A stretch of 64,000 bases of DNA. Origin: Datura wrightii. Lineage: Eukaryota > Streptophyta > Magnoliopsida > Solanales > Solanaceae. How positions within the stretch are numbered: the first letter of the stretch is position 1; the number at the start of each line of letters is the position of its first letter. Below the pieces are notes generated by a model. It was given only the letters and a program-made list of their open reading frames with translations. It was not told the DNA's origin and did no database searches. A program made the position numbers and the translations under genes. Positions 1 through 11,657 of the stretch are shown in pieces. The stretch is from the NCBI GenBank assembly GCA_035772735.1, contig JASDFA010000016.1, forward strand, positions 143,728,501 to 143,792,500, given 5' to 3'.

Positions 1-2235
1 CAGTCAAATGCTTTTGCTTGTTGCAATAAGAAAAGGGCTATTCCCACCCCTTGGTTTTGATGCCAGTATAGTAAAGGGGCATAAGACTTGAGATGGGGTT
101 GCCAAATCAAGCAGTAAGTAAAGATGGGCTGATTGATCCTAGTAAGTATTAGAAGGTATAAAGAGCCCTTATGATTACGTAAGTTGTGCAGATCCTTATG
201 ACAATAAGCCTTTAAGCCAGTAGAAAAAGTAAGACTGTTAGCCTACCTGAAGTAGGGGTAACAGACCTGCTAGTGATGAATGCCTAATAATAGTCGAGTT
301 TGAGTCAGAAGAGGGCCAAGTCCGCCATATATGCTAACAGATAGCAAGATATACCGGTAAGATTATAGTTATGATCTAGTTGTGACATCGAAAGATATAA
401 AGTTCCTGTGAATCAGATGGGCTTGAATATATGCCAGAAGAAGTATAGGCCGAGGCTTGATCAGTGATCTCATTAGCAACGAAAGGCAGGTACCTTGAAC
501 CCCAGAGTTCAGTTTAAGTAAGATGAGGGGAAGAAGCAGGAATGCCAGATTTGATGGGGAAATCAGGGTTACCCCCCCCCCCAGATTAATAGAGTATCGT
601 TTTAGGGATTAAGCTTCGGGCTGACAGTAGGATTGCGGTTCAAAATACCGCAGTATGTCCGCTATGGAAAAGTTAAAAAGTTACCGATACAACAATTCTA
701 ATCTAGTGTAGCCTAGAGCTAAGGCCCAGCAGACAGTCATGGGCTCTTAATATATGCCTACGTAAGGCTACAAGATTCGAACGTTGACCCCACATCGCAA
801 GAGTGGCGGAATTTCAAATAGCAGACAATAACTAAGGTGTTTATATTTGTTACTCTCAGAATGGGGTGGCAATACAACGAAATGATAAGTCAGGGCAAGA
901 GATAGTATTAGGCTGTAGAAGCAGTGTATCATGTACGGTATGAGACTCAGCAGAACATGTCAGAGATTATGAATTACCGCAGAATTCAGTACATATGGTA
1001 CGTAGCTAGCGATATATATGTATACAGATAATAGATATGTTGTAAGTGGCTGCCTATAAGGGCTACAATCACACATGCTGATTAGTAATAGAAAGCATAT
1101 ACAAATTGCATTGCAGGACACCCCCTTGCCAAAAAAAAATATAAGAAAGAGGGAGAAGAAAGAAAGAAAAGGAGAAAGGAAGGGGCTGAATTATGTATGA
1201 AATCATAGAAACTATCTCAGTTCTCAGTTATTAAGTTAATAGATTTATGGGTTGTTGCCAGATCTAGGCCCTAGGAGCTTATCAGAGTTAATGGCCTAAA
1301 ACAGATGGCTAGATGATAAGGGCGCAGTAGACGGTCTACCGACCAGCTGACGCCTGCATTAGCAGGGAGGCGTCCCTGAAGATCGGTAACAGTAGTGTAT
1401 ATGCTAGAACCAGGATTGGAGGCCGAATAGGCAAATTTCAGAGATTAGCAATACCAGAATTATTCTAGTATGTTAAGTGGTTGTACGTCATTTTTCCAGC
1501 CTTGTAGGTGAGAGTCGGCCTTAGCTAACCTAGCAGTCATTATGTGGAATACCCCATAAGTTAGCCGGCCGTCCCAGTCAGAATACTCGTGGGTACCCCA
1601 AGGAAGGGTTCACATCAGTAGTCAGTGACAGATTAGTACTTCAGCTGGGTTTCGTAAGATATTCAGATACAGAGCCCTAGCAGAAGGCCAGTATTTACAG
1701 AATAGCCCATAAGACCGAGAATTCCCCAGAATAGCAGTATAAATCCAAGTGGATACACACAAGGCGTAAGAAATTGATACTACCCTGCTAGCACAGTGTT
1801 TATTAAGACTAGGGGATCAGTAGACTCCCCGTGAAGATCTAGAGATCAATCACCTGGGAGCAAGTTTGATTAAGCCCAGCCTTACAGTGGCTTAAGTAAA
1901 ATAACAGAGCAATTAGATGCCCACAAGTCTGCGGTTATGCACAAACTATAAGCACTCAAGTAGAACGATTAGAGCATTATTAGACTACTGCCACATTCGG
2001 GTCAATCAACTCGACTATTTAGTTATTTAAGGTTATGCAGCCAGATCATTAGAGGTCATGGTCAATATCAGGACCCCCTGATCAGATACGGGCGCATGGT
2101 GTGCAGATAGTCGTTCAAGGTTACTTTAGCAACAAGTAGCCTTAGCATGCGGCCAGAAGGCTAGATAAGCTCTGGTTATACCGGTAGTCTACTTGTCAGA
2201 TTCTCCAGTATAATAAACCAGTATGACTGTTAGTT
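1..2235 (+). pseudogene. Heavily degraded gag-protease-RT part of a gypsy family A element
   Basis: No usable reading frame exists here. Short patches are collinear with the better copy at 12028-14500: around 1350-1365 a stretch reads like the gag/protease linker near 13303, around 1862 like the RT N-terminus near 14020, and around 2010-2050 like the RT stretch near 14160. Spacing roughly agrees after small deletions, so I infer the same element, very old. The many TAG and TA-rich triplets fit decay of methylated cytosines. A C-run lies at about 574-585 and a purine-rich run at about 1130-1190. The 5' LTR would be outside the window. The assignment of the first 1.3 kb is weak. Confidence 0.5.
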
Positions 2236-2780
2236 ATATGTCAATTTTTGTAAATGTGAATTTTGGTTGAGTTCAGTAGCCTTTTTGGTCACATTGTGTC
2301 GGAGGCTGGTGTACAGATAGATACACAGAAAATCGAAGTAATGAAGATCTAGCCTGGACCTACCACTCCGATCAAAGTACGCAGTCCCTGCGGTTAGCCG
2401 GGTACTGCAGAGGGTTTGTGGAAGGATTTTCCACTTTAGCAGCACCTCTGACTAAGTTGACATAGGAGGCAGTAAAGTTCCAGTAGGCTGAGGCGTGTGA
2501 GCAGAACTTCCAAAAGTTAAAAGCCAGATTAACATCAGCTCCAGTGTTAGTATCGCCAAGAGGTACAGAGGGTTGATACAGCGTGGTAAGGTAATGGCTT
2601 ATGCTTTCAGGCAGTTGAAGAAACGTGAAGAGAATTATCTTACCCATGACCTGGAGTTAGCTTCAAGTTGTTTATGCCTTAAAGAGTGAAAATTTTGTAT
2701 CACCCAGGAAGGGCTAACATGGTAGCAGATGCCCTTAGCCGTAAATCTATGGGGAGTTGGCATACTTGCCGCCTGAATAG
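2236..2780 (+). pseudogene. RT C-terminal and RNase H fragment, gypsy family A
   Basis: Matches the 14500-15175 part of the better copy: the end of the reverse transcriptase (the 'EFWL.SVAFLGHIVS' stretch), the connection with 'FLGLAGYYRRF'-like residues, then RNase H ('AYA.RQLKKREENY.THDLELA'). About 100 bp around the RNase H 'MWRHYLYG' and 'FTDHKSL' stretch is missing after 2670, and in-frame stops are frequent, so no active enzyme could be made. It is the remnant of a polyprotein that copied genomic RNA to DNA. The frame is broken by indels between 2236 and 2780. Confidence 0.8.
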
Positions 2781-4014
2781 CAAGAATAGACCCGAGAATT
2801 TCACTAGTTAGCCGGTTTAGCCATTCACATAGCAGAAATAAAGGATAACAGAACGATAATACAGAATGCCGCAGTGTTATCGTTAATGGTGGAAGTAAAG
2901 GAACGGCAGTATAGAAACCCTAGCCAGGTCCAATTTGAACATAAGGTTCAGTAAGGAGAGGTGACATATTTTCAGATAACCGAGGATGAAGTGTTACGAT
3001 ATAAAGGCCGCATTGTGTTCCAGATATTTTGGGGGCATCGCCAGCAGCTTATAAGCGAGGCGCATTACGCCCGCTATTCTCTCCACCCAGGCGCAACGAA
3101 AATGTGCCATGATATCAAAGAAAACTACTAGTGGCCAAGCATGAAAAGAGAAATTGCTGAATTTGTAGCCCAGTGTCCTAACTGCCAACAGGCGAAAGCA
3201 GAACATCAGAGACCAGGCGGGTTAACTTAGGACATAGCTATGCCTCTCTGGAGATGAGAAGCAGGGAATATGGATTTTGTGGCAGGGTTGCCCCGTACCG
3301 GATGCGGAAATGATTCTATATGGGTAATAGTTGACAGGCTGACGAAATCAACTCATTTCCTGCCAGTGGAAGCTACCTCCTCGGCTGAGGATCATGCCGA
3401 ATTATCTATCAGAAAAATAGTTATATTGCATGGAGTGTTGGTATCTATCATTTCTGATAAGGGAGCACAGGTTACAGCTAGATTCTGGCAGTCGTTCCAG
3501 AGGGGTCTGGAAACATAGATTAATTTAAGCACAGTATTCTATCCTCAGACAGATGAGCAGGCTGAGCGCATAATTCAGACACTCGAAAGTATGTTGCGAG
3601 CGTGTGTACTAGATTTCGGTAGTAGCCAAAGTGAGCATTTACCGTTAATTAAATTTGCCTCCAGAATTAGAATCCGTTCGTCCGGTCTTTCATGTATCTA
3701 TGCTGAGGAAATGCATAGGGGACCCGTCCAGAGCAGTCCCAGTCCAGAATATCCAGGTTACAAAAAAGCTGGCCTATGAAGAGGTTCCAATAACTATCTT
3801 AAACAGACAAATTCGCAGATTGAGGACTAAAGATATTACGTCTATCAAGGTATTAAGGCGTAAGAAAAACCAAGAGGAGATGACTTGGGAAGCGGAGGAA
3901 GATATGAGGGCCAGATATCCTCACCTATTTCAGGCCCAGTTAGGCGACAGGTATGTCCGTATTATTACTTATGCATTACCTTATGGTTGTATGTTTGTGA
4001 ATGAGAAAGATTGA
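2781..4014 (+). pseudogene. Integrase and chromodomain-like tail fragment, gypsy family A
   Basis: Contains the N-terminal HHCC zinc-binding region of integrase (about 3050-3200, ending 'QCPNCQQAKAEH'), then the catalytic core from 3270 with the first Asp in 'SIWVIVD', the second in 'IISDKGAQ' and the Glu side in 'QAERIIQTLE'. At 3655 the frame jumps from the core directly to 'PPELESVRPVFHVSMLRKC', so several hundred bases of the C-terminal domain are missing compared with 16080-16460. The final part (3780-3930) has the 'TWEAEEDM.ARYPHLF' tail typical of Tekay/Del chromoviruses. Stops at 3129, 3227 and 3518 show it is dead. Confidence 0.85.
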
Positions 4015-4194
4015 TATTTAGTTATCCAGTGGATCCTAGAATATTATGTGCAGTGCCTGTGTTGGACTTTTTTGCATTTCAGGTTTTTGCTATAGTCCAT
4101 ATTATAGGGGAAACTCTGCCGAATTTTTTTTTTTAAACAAGTAAGCTAAGTAAGTCCTTTAGATGGCAGTATACATTCGAGGATGAATGTTCTC

Positions 4195-4207
4195 AAGGGG
4201 GGGAGAA
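4195..4207 (+). other. Polypurine tract of gypsy family A
   Basis: A run of A and G with an eight-base G stretch directly abuts the 3' LTR start at 4208. This is the expected plus-strand priming site; the same arrangement is seen at 17001-17013. Confidence 0.8.
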
Positions 4208-6782
4208 TGTTATACCCCGTAGAATTCCCGGCACCTAGATGACCTATTTGCACATTGGTTAAGCATATTTGAAGGCCATACGTGCTAGAGAAAGGCCCGG
4301 GGAAAAAGACCGGACGAGAAATCCGTCGAACCATCGCGGGAGGAGCCGAGGCAGAGCCCCTCTGCGATGGCTCCGTGACACGTTGCCTAGGTTCAGGCCC
4401 AAGTATATAAGCCCCACTTCGGTTGAAATTCATTAATCATTCATATAATTTCCAGAAAGCGCAGCAAAACAGAGGAAGCCGAAGAGGGAATATAAATTAT
4501 CGTTCGATTACGCTGCCAAACGCTGCCCAAACTCAAATTAACTCCAGATACGGAGGTATTTAGCAGCAGAGAGCATTCCTACGGATTCAGTTTCGTAAAA
4601 TACGGCCGACGAATCGTCGAGCCACCGAGCTAAGGTAAGTGGAATTGCTCTAAACTAGTGTCTATGTGTTCCTAGTTGTGAAGTGAATATTTCTCCCTTC
4701 CGGACTTCTGAAAAATAGCGAGTTTCTGGCCGTTTTTCGATAAGCCTAAGTTTAGGCTATAAACTATATCAAAAGTGACGTTGCCTTTTGAAATAAAGTT
4801 GTATTTAGTATTGATTGACATATTTATGAATGCAGTTGGGAGAGGACAGTTAAAGTACCGGCCGAGCCTCGTCCGACGGACGAATAATTCAAGGATAAGG
4901 TATGTAAAGTCAGTTTCTTCGGCAAGTTAGTAGCTTTAGCGTTGTATAGTTCAATAAACTCCGTAGTAGAATTCCCGGAGTTGAATGTTAAGTATTGTGC
5001 AAAGTTCAGTAAACCTAGTTTGCGTTGTTATATCGTATTCAGTCTGAAAGTTAGAAAAGCATGTGCCCAAGGGCAAGTTAGTATTTCAGATTCAGTATAG
5101 CCTATTATGTGAATGGCAAGCATGTTGTAGAATAAAAAGGACAGATTTTCATAATAAAAGTCAGTAAAGAAAGATCAGATAGACAGACAGTATCTTGGCT
5201 ACAGATTAGCCATACAGTTAAACAGAGATTTCAGAATCAGTATAATCAGTAAAGAATCAGTTCAGTATAGAAACAAATCAGAATAAGAAGTTAGATTCCA
5301 GATAGTCTTTTCACTTATACATGCTTGCTATTTCTATGTGCTATTTGTTTGTTGAGACTTGTTGTGGCATGTGGGCACCCTTTTAGCATCCCCACCGCCC
5401 ATGGGTTATAGCTGTGTCGATACCAGATTCAGATACCGCCACCAGCTGGGCGATGCCGTCCGCCCAGAGGACGATGATGGCCGACCAGCATGATAATACG
5501 GTCCAGACCACCCTGCTTGCAGGGGTAGTTCAGTTTACTCTGCGCAGAGCTAGTCCACCCTGTTTACAGGGGCAGAACACTCTGTGTGCGCTTGTGGCCG
5601 GAGGCAGACTCAGGTATAGATTTTTTTATAAAATTACCCTGTTGCGTGCTTGCACCCAGGGGCAGTTTTTATTACACACCCCGTGTGCACTTGCGCCCAG
5701 AGGCAGGAGTCTTCGGACTCAGACACAGTTTATTGTCAGAGGCCAAGGCCTGAGCTACGTACCCAAGGGGGCCGGTATGAGGAGCTCACAGTTATCAGAT
5801 GAGTGGTGTGACTTATTTTTGGTTGGTTTTGACCCGGGTAGGGGTATATAGATTATTTGCTTGCTTGGCGCCATCCGGCTTATGGGGGTTGGTATTGGCT
5901 CTTGTTTGCTACTTGTATATCTATTTATGTGCTCTATACATTATATACTAGCTACTAGACAGCAGGCCGTCGCGTCTACAGGTACGCCTCTGCCTTATCA
6001 GTACAGAAAGCTTGAGTCAGTTTATATCAACTTCTTCAGATTCAGCTACCTCCTGCTATACAGAAATGCTAGTTATGCTATCTATATTCAGTTGTTTTCA
6101 GTTGTATTACTTCAGTTGCTTTGCATACTCAGTACAAGTGGTACTGACGCCCAGAGGGGCGCTGCATTACTTGCCTGCAGGTACTCATAGACGAGGAGGC
6201 GATCCCTCGTGATTCCAGCCAGCTATTGAGTATTCAGCTCCTGTCATCCGGAGTCTGAATTCCAGAGGTGTATTTTGTTTTCTTTTGTTGTACAGTATGG
6301 GTAGGTTGGGGCCCTGTCCCGATCATTTCTATTGCTATTCCTAGAGGCTTGCAGTCTGTATATTTCCCTGTGGTCAGTTGAGCCGGTCGTGTGGGGCCGT
6401 GCAGTTGTTAGCTGTTAGTACTTTTGCTTCTTTATGTTGGCCGTGTGGGGCCATAAGTTTGACGGTTGTGGTGACCTTGCCGGTCACGTAGCTTTCTAGT
6501 ATTTCATTGCTGAGTTGCAGATAACTAGACAGTATGGTGGCCTTGTCGGCCTACATAGGTTTCCCTATAGTTGCATGTTCTGGTCAATTGTTATTACAGG
6601 TACAGGAGGCTATAGGCCAATGGGCCGGGGGCTGTGTTTACAGCCATTATATAGCCCTTTGTGTCCATAAATATGAGTTAGAGCCAGCCAGGCACCAGAT
6701 GTGCCCAGGCTTAGCAGTTCAGCAGTTCAGGTCCCAGTAGGGCACTAGGTGCCAGTCGTACCCCCCAAGGTGGTGTGTGACA
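4208..6782 (+). repeat. 3' LTR, gypsy family A (subtype with CTCCGTGACACG motif)
   Basis: Begins TGTTATACCCCG after the polypurine tract and ends GTGTGTGACA; 2575 bp, close to the 2.6-kb family LTR at 17014-19632. A TATA box (TATATAA) lies at 4404-4410. Upstream of it, 4331-4337 and 4364-4370 form a CCATCGC/GCGATGG inverted repeat followed by CTCCGTGACACGTTGC at 4371-4386. That block differs from the family A LTR at 17014 and resembles family B LTRs. Small ORFs inside are chance. The element's 5' LTR is outside the window. Confidence 0.9.
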
Positions 6783-6841
6783 ACACGTTGAGGTTAAATC
6801 TGGATTTTTTTAAAATTCCAGTGAGCCATCGCGTTAGCTCT

Positions 6842-6881
6842 GTTTCACGGAGGAGGGGCTCCGCGTTACCCTCCGTGACAC
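6842..6881 (+). promoter_or_regulatory. U3-like hairpin upstream of the second ORF (B1)
   Basis: GTTTCACGGAGG (6842-6853) pairs with CCTCCGTGACAC (6870-6881) with one mismatch around a 16-base loop holding GCTCCGCGTT. The same hairpin stands upstream of the TATA box in the family B LTRs (11271-11310 in this copy). A further inverted repeat, CGGGTCAC/GTGACCCG, lies at 6901-6929, and a TATA-like TTTTAAA at 6943-6949. A promoter role is inference. Confidence 0.5.
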
Positions 6882-7082
6882 GTTGCCCTATATTTTGTGA
6901 CGGGTCACACCGGGTTGCCGGGTGACCCGCGTATTCCCTTCATTTTAAACCCCGATTTTAGGCCCCTTTTCCTCATTTTCTCTCTTCTCCGCGACCAAAC
7001 ACCTATATTTCCCTCTCCTAACAAACGTGCCATGGTATTAAGCAAACAAATTGTCGAGTTTCTTGGATTATTCAACCTAAAG
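6882..7082 (+). other. Putative leader exon of the second ORF (B1)
   Basis: Pyrimidine-rich region after the hairpins, ending in an AAG that precedes a GTATGT splice donor at 7083. It aligns with 50688-50888 in B2. A short frame at 6897-7133 crosses the donor and is not conserved as protein. Confidence 0.4.
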
Positions 7083-7782
7083 GTATGTTTTCCTATTCTC
7101 TCTCAATTTTTTGTCGATTTTAGTCGAATTTGAGCATGGAAGGTGAGATATATCACCCTAAGTAGCAATTTAGCATGAAATTGAATTATTCTTTGATTGA
7201 TAAATGTTCGGAATGTTGTAATTAGCGTTTGAACTTGTCGATTGCGTGAATGATTCGAATTTGATTGTAAAATTGAATTCTAGGGCTTGGGTTGTTGAAA
7301 TCGAATTGAGTAACTTGGTAAATTTGTGAATTATATGTCGGGGTGTGTTTGTGAATTGAGATAAGTCATTGTAAATATTGTTTGAAGGTAATAGACGACG
7401 AATTCTTGGGTTTTGGGAAAATGTAAAAACTGTTCAAATTGGTTTGGTTATTTGGATTCGTATGTATATAGAATTTTTGTCATTGTTTTTGTTTGTTGTT
7501 TTAGTTGCTAAGTGCGATGTTTGAATTGATAGCGATGGTAGGATTGGGATTAGCTGTATGAAGTCTGAGTAGTACGCTATAGTTATACTGTCAAAAATTT
7601 TTTGTGAACGCACTAAGCATAAATTGTATAGTTGTTTGTTTTTGGTGTAAATAAAGTGATCCTTGCTGTAGTATCGTAACCATAGCTAAGGACTAAGTGT
7701 GGGGTAAACTTAGCTTAACCCGACCTTAGCCGATGCTAATATACATTTAGCTTGACATGGTGTTTGTTTATTTGTATTCCAG
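7083..7782 (+). other. Putative intron in the 5' leader of the second ORF (B1)
   Basis: Starts GTATGTTTTC, is T-rich, and ends in TATTCCAG at 7782. It matches the intron at 50889-51596 of B2 over most of its length. The acceptor here is a substitute: a deletion of about 85 bp removed the original acceptor and the first codons of the ORF. A copy of the polypurine-like AAGTGTGGGGTAA lies near 7695. Confidence 0.5.
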
Positions 7783-8917
7783 CTGCACCAGCTGTTCCGC
7801 GCGGCCAACGCCGCCAATACGGAACGAGGTGGGTAACCGATGAAGGGAAGAAGTGGTATGCTAAACACAAGGAAAACAAATACTTCCTTGAGGAGCATAT
7901 TGCACGGGAACCACTAGCACAGGAGTTCCCCCCGTATTGTGCAAAGGATTGAGGCAGCTGGGCTCAGCTTCATATTTCAGGAGCCCAAGGAATGCAACCT
8001 TCATTTAGTCCGAGAGTTCTATGCAAATTGGAACCCGGCCATCAGAAGCCACACAATAAAAATCAGAGGGCAGATTGTCACTCTGGAACCCCAGCAATTA
8101 AATGCCATCATTGGAGCGCGGGACACAGACGCCCACATTCTCCGCCAGCTGAATATCACCCCACTATACGCCGATATTAGACACATTTTGTGTGGGGCTC
8201 GATCCACAGCCCGATGGAGCAGACATAAGGAGAGGGGTTACCACCAGACTCTGCCGTATTCTCAAATGAACAGGGAGGTAAGAATTTGGTTGAAAATAGT
8301 TTGTTCGTGCCTGATCCCGGGGGTGCACATGACGGATGTGACCCAGGACCGTGTGTGCCTGGTGTATGCCCTAATGAAAGGGCTAGAGATTAATGTTGGG
8401 GCGGTCATCATATCTGCCATGAAGAGAGCCCGACTACACCAAGGCCACAGGTATGGGTTCGGCGGACTTCTCACCACCTTCCTCCGGGGCCTCGATGTCG
8501 AGGAAGAGGCTTTGGACTACATCCCGCAGTTGGAGCGGAGGGCCCTTGATGTGACCAAAACTAAGGCCCCCGACACCACACACGGGCCAGTGCTGACACT
8601 GGGCGAGCGACATGCTCGCGACGACCAGTACATGGCTCGGATGTTTGGTATGCAAATGCTTCAGCTTCGGATTGGTGGGACCAGCCACGGAGGATGAATT
8701 ATGGCAGCTGGAGCTGGATTACCCATTTGGCGAGAATGCCAGAGCTTTGTGCCGAGTGGGGCCAGCCTTTATTGAGCCCACTGACGATGATGTCCCCACA
8801 GACGAGGAGACACGTTGGGAGGACTCCGATGTGGAGTCCGATGACGACGATGGAGGTGACTCGGACATGGGCGATGAGGCAATAGCACCGGATGAAGAAG
8901 TCGAATATTTCGACTGA
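7783..8917 (+). pseudogene. Plant-transposon-domain ORF, frameshifted (B1)
   Basis: Clear homolog of the intact protein at 51602-52810. Three frames carry it in turn: up to about 7940, then 7939-8697, then to the stop at 8917. One shift lies in a C-run at about 7930 and the other is a 2-base loss near 8680. The first ~28 codons are gone. Recognisable parts include 'LVREFYANWNP', 'KIRGQIVTLEPQQ', the 'VHMTDVTQDRVCLVYALMKG' stretch and the Asp/Glu-rich C-terminal tail. The family is the 'putative plant transposon protein domain' (Pfam PF20167 as I recall); its biochemical function is unknown to me. Not functional in this copy. Confidence 0.85.
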
Positions 8918-10816
8918 TCAGGGAGTTCCACCACCCGAAATTTTGTGATTTTTAATTTTTGTGAACACTGGGGACAGTGTTCGATTTAAGTGTGGGGTGG
9001 GAAGTAGTTAGGTGCTGGGGGCTGGGCTGATTTGCTGTATGTTCTTCCTTTGTTTTGTTCTGTATGTTTATGTTTCCCTGTGGTTGTGAGTGCAAACTGG
9101 TTTGTATCTGTATAGGTACATATTTTTGTGGTAATTGATGTGTGTTGTGAAATGTTGTGGTTGCCAGCTGGTACAAATTTTGTAAATATTTTTTTTTCTC
9201 TTTATCGAAATGATCGATATATTTTTAAAATTTTGCAAAAATATTTTGTACATATTAAAATATTTTGTAAATATTTTTCCATCGAAATGATCGATGTGTT
9301 GCAAAATTTTCCCATTTTTATTTTTGGGTTTCTCGGAGTTTGTTTTCAGTTCTTTTACCGAGAATAGTCCCATTGAACCGACGTCATAGTTAGTGACCGT
9401 TCCCCATGATGGATGGATGACGACCGTCTTAAGGGAAATGTAGTTGGTAGGAGTAGTGATTTTAATTTATTTTAAGTTTTTCTTTGGTGGATTGCATCAC
9501 GGAACCTGTAGTTACTATATGGTTGTGAATTTTGGTTGCGTGTTATAACTGATATTCAAAATGTAAAAGTGATTCGTTTAAAAGCATGCAATTTTGTAAA
9601 TATGTTGAGTTACCTTGGCTGTAGAATTCGATTCGGTGTGATTGAGGCTTAATTTTTGAATTCATGTAATTGGTTAATTAAAGAGTCTGTGAATGCATCT
9701 TGAATCGAGCATGTGCACAAAGTGTGAAGTGAGGTATTGTTATTCCATGCTATTGTGAAGTGTCTAGAACTTTCCTGGTGTGTGTACAAAACGAAATGAA
9801 GGAGGTGTAGTGTTGGAAAGGATGTAGGCATTTCTTTGTTTTAACCGAGAGTTTCTATTTTTTCTTGTCATACACTACCTTTTTATGTGATTGTATACCC
9901 TAGTCAACCCGTCGAGCCTTTAGCCTATCATTTCTTTCTTTTGTCCAAAAATGTACAAACTGAGCTTTATTCGTTCTTTTCATTTGCCGTAAAGTCTATA
10001 CAAAACTCTTAAGCGCTTAAGAAAAGAAAAATTTTCCCGAAGTGTCAAAGAGTGAGAAGAGTGGAAAGAAAAGAAAAGTAGAGGGAGGAAAGAAAAGAAG
10101 AGGTTGAAGAGGCACTTGTTATAATGAAATGATAATGAAGGTGCATGAAAACCCTTTGTTGTTGTATCAAGTGTGTTTGATGAAATGGGCCATACGAAAG
10201 TAAACCAGCATGAATGGGATGATGAAAAAGAAAAGAGAGAAACAATGTTCATGAGTTTATGGGAATGTGTTGAAAAGGCGCTTAAGGATGCTAGTGACTA
10301 TTATTGGCTAATCCAATATATACTAGTTCCATAGCTTCCATTACAACCCATTAAAGTCCTACTTGATCTTACATTGCATTTCCTTATATTAGTGGAGTAA
10401 TACACTAAGGGCAAGCCTATGGGTCATGACATGATGCATGTGAATTCTTTTGGGAGAGAGAGTGAAATTAATTTTTACATGCCCCTACTTGAAGGTTTGT
10501 GTGTCACATGAACATAAAAGGGGAAGATTCTCTTGAGTTGTGAGGGCACATGCTTGATGAAAGATTGATTTTCGTGTCGGATATCTTGATTAGCTGATTT
10601 GCATGAGTTTGCCGATATCGAGAGTCGATTCTTGAAGTCTAGGAAGTGTTGATGTATTAAAGGTCATTGCATTGTTAAGACCATGCATGTTTTCTTGATG
10701 ATTTACAATATTGAATGATCGGTATGACCGTAGCGTAAATTGTCGCACCATAGTGGCGAAGGTTGGGATATAATTTGCATGAATTGTGTATTTGTTGTTC
10801 GAGGACGAACAAGGAT
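8918..10816 (+). other. 3' untranslated region of B1 with conserved blocks
   Basis: No gene. It holds a GAACACTG/CAGTGTTC hairpin (about 8962-8981), followed at once by a polypurine-like TTAAGTGTGGGGTGG (8986-9000). It also holds an inverted repeat TTCTCGG/CCGAGAA near 9330-9366, the conserved block GATGACGACCGTCTTAAG around 9416-9433, a TCTAGAACTTTCCTGG block near 9762, and a block near 10340-10430 ending in CAAGCCTATGG. All recur in B2; several recur in D, E and F. Confidence 0.75.
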
Positions 10817-10832
10817 TTAAGTGTGGGGTAAG
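10817..10832 (+). other. Polypurine tract of B1
   Basis: TTAAGTGTGGGGTAAG directly precedes the LTR start TGATCTTGGG; identical at 54620-54635. Confidence 0.75.
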
Positions 10833-11657
10833 TGATCTTGGGCAGATTTATATGCCCAAGTGATACTCAAACGTATCATTTTCACCTTGTTTATTGTGCA
10901 ATGTGTATACATTTTCATGTAATTGGTAATAAAATGTGAATTTATACTAACCAACATTATTAGCATTGTTTTGTAGGTAAAACATGATTTTGAGGAGCTA
11001 AAATGCATGTTGGAACAATATCGGAGTTGGACTTGGATGCGAGCACGGAAAAGACATTGGAATGCACAATGTAAAGGGGCTCCGCGATGGAGCCGTGCCA
11101 CACTACCATCGCTGAGGCACACTGCCTGGAGGATGAATTAATTTGGCAATTTCCAGTGAAGCCTCGTGACAGCTCCGTGGCACGGAGGCAAGCCTCCACG
11201 TTGCATGTCGTGCCACGTTGAGGCTATATTCCCGGACCCTGGATTTCCAGTGAGGGTCCGCGTCCACGCCGTGTCACAGAGGCAGTGCTCCGCGTTGGCC
11301 TCCGTGACACGTTGCTTGTTATTCCGGGAAAAATTCCCAATAGTATAAATAGAACACTTAGGCTTATTTTTAATAAATTCAGACTTGGTGGAGCAAGGAC
11401 GTGGGTTAGAGGCAGTTGAGGGACGAAAAAGCTAAGGGATTTTCTCTCTTCCTTTCTTCTTTCAATCAATTGTTTGTATGATTAACACTTGTTTTAGGAT
11501 GATTAATCCATAAATGAGTGGCTAATTCTCTTCCTTGCTGAGGTTATGAACAATGGTGATGAATTTTGATTATTGAATTGTATGGTTTTTCATCTTCTTC
11601 TTCTATGTTGTTCTATTAATTCTTGTTTCTACTGCATTAGTGTGTGGCCGACATTAA
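10833..11657 (+). repeat. Family B 3' LTR, truncated (B1)
   Basis: Starts TGATCTTGGGCA with a terminal CTTGGGCA/TGCCCAAG hairpin. Contains the U3 hairpin (11271-11310, one arm mismatch) and a TATA box (TATAAAT, 11344-11350). At 11657/11658 the LTR is cut and gypsy A sequence begins; the expected remaining ~610 bp (compare 63910 onward and 47065-47675) do not reappear at the other end of the gypsy array. Confidence 0.9.

Larger units (their letters stand above)
6783..11657 (+). mobile_element. Family B copy B1: truncated Athila-derived non-autonomous element
   Basis: Collinear with 50588-55460 of the complete element B2: internal hairpin, leader, intron, plant-transposon-domain ORF, long 3' untranslated region, polypurine tract and the first 825 bp of the 3' LTR. 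The left end abuts the gypsy A LTR inside the 3' arm of the internal hairpin; the right end abuts a gypsy A LTR fragment at 11658. Gag, protease and 5' LTR are absent from the window. It is older than B2, since its ORF has frameshifts and a deletion. Confidence 0.85.

Noticed and set aside
4146..4433. Minus-strand ORF across the LTR start
   Set aside because: Overlaps the polypurine tract and U3; a chance frame opposite GC-rich hairpin words.
5414..5851. 145-codon ORF in the gypsy A LTR
   Set aside because: It lies wholly within the LTR, has no recognisable domain, and is not kept open in the sister LTRs at 17014 and 22334.
9068..9373. ORFs of about 100 codons on both strands downstream of the B1 second ORF
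   Set aside because: AT-rich low-complexity frames; not conserved in B2 at 52900-53170.
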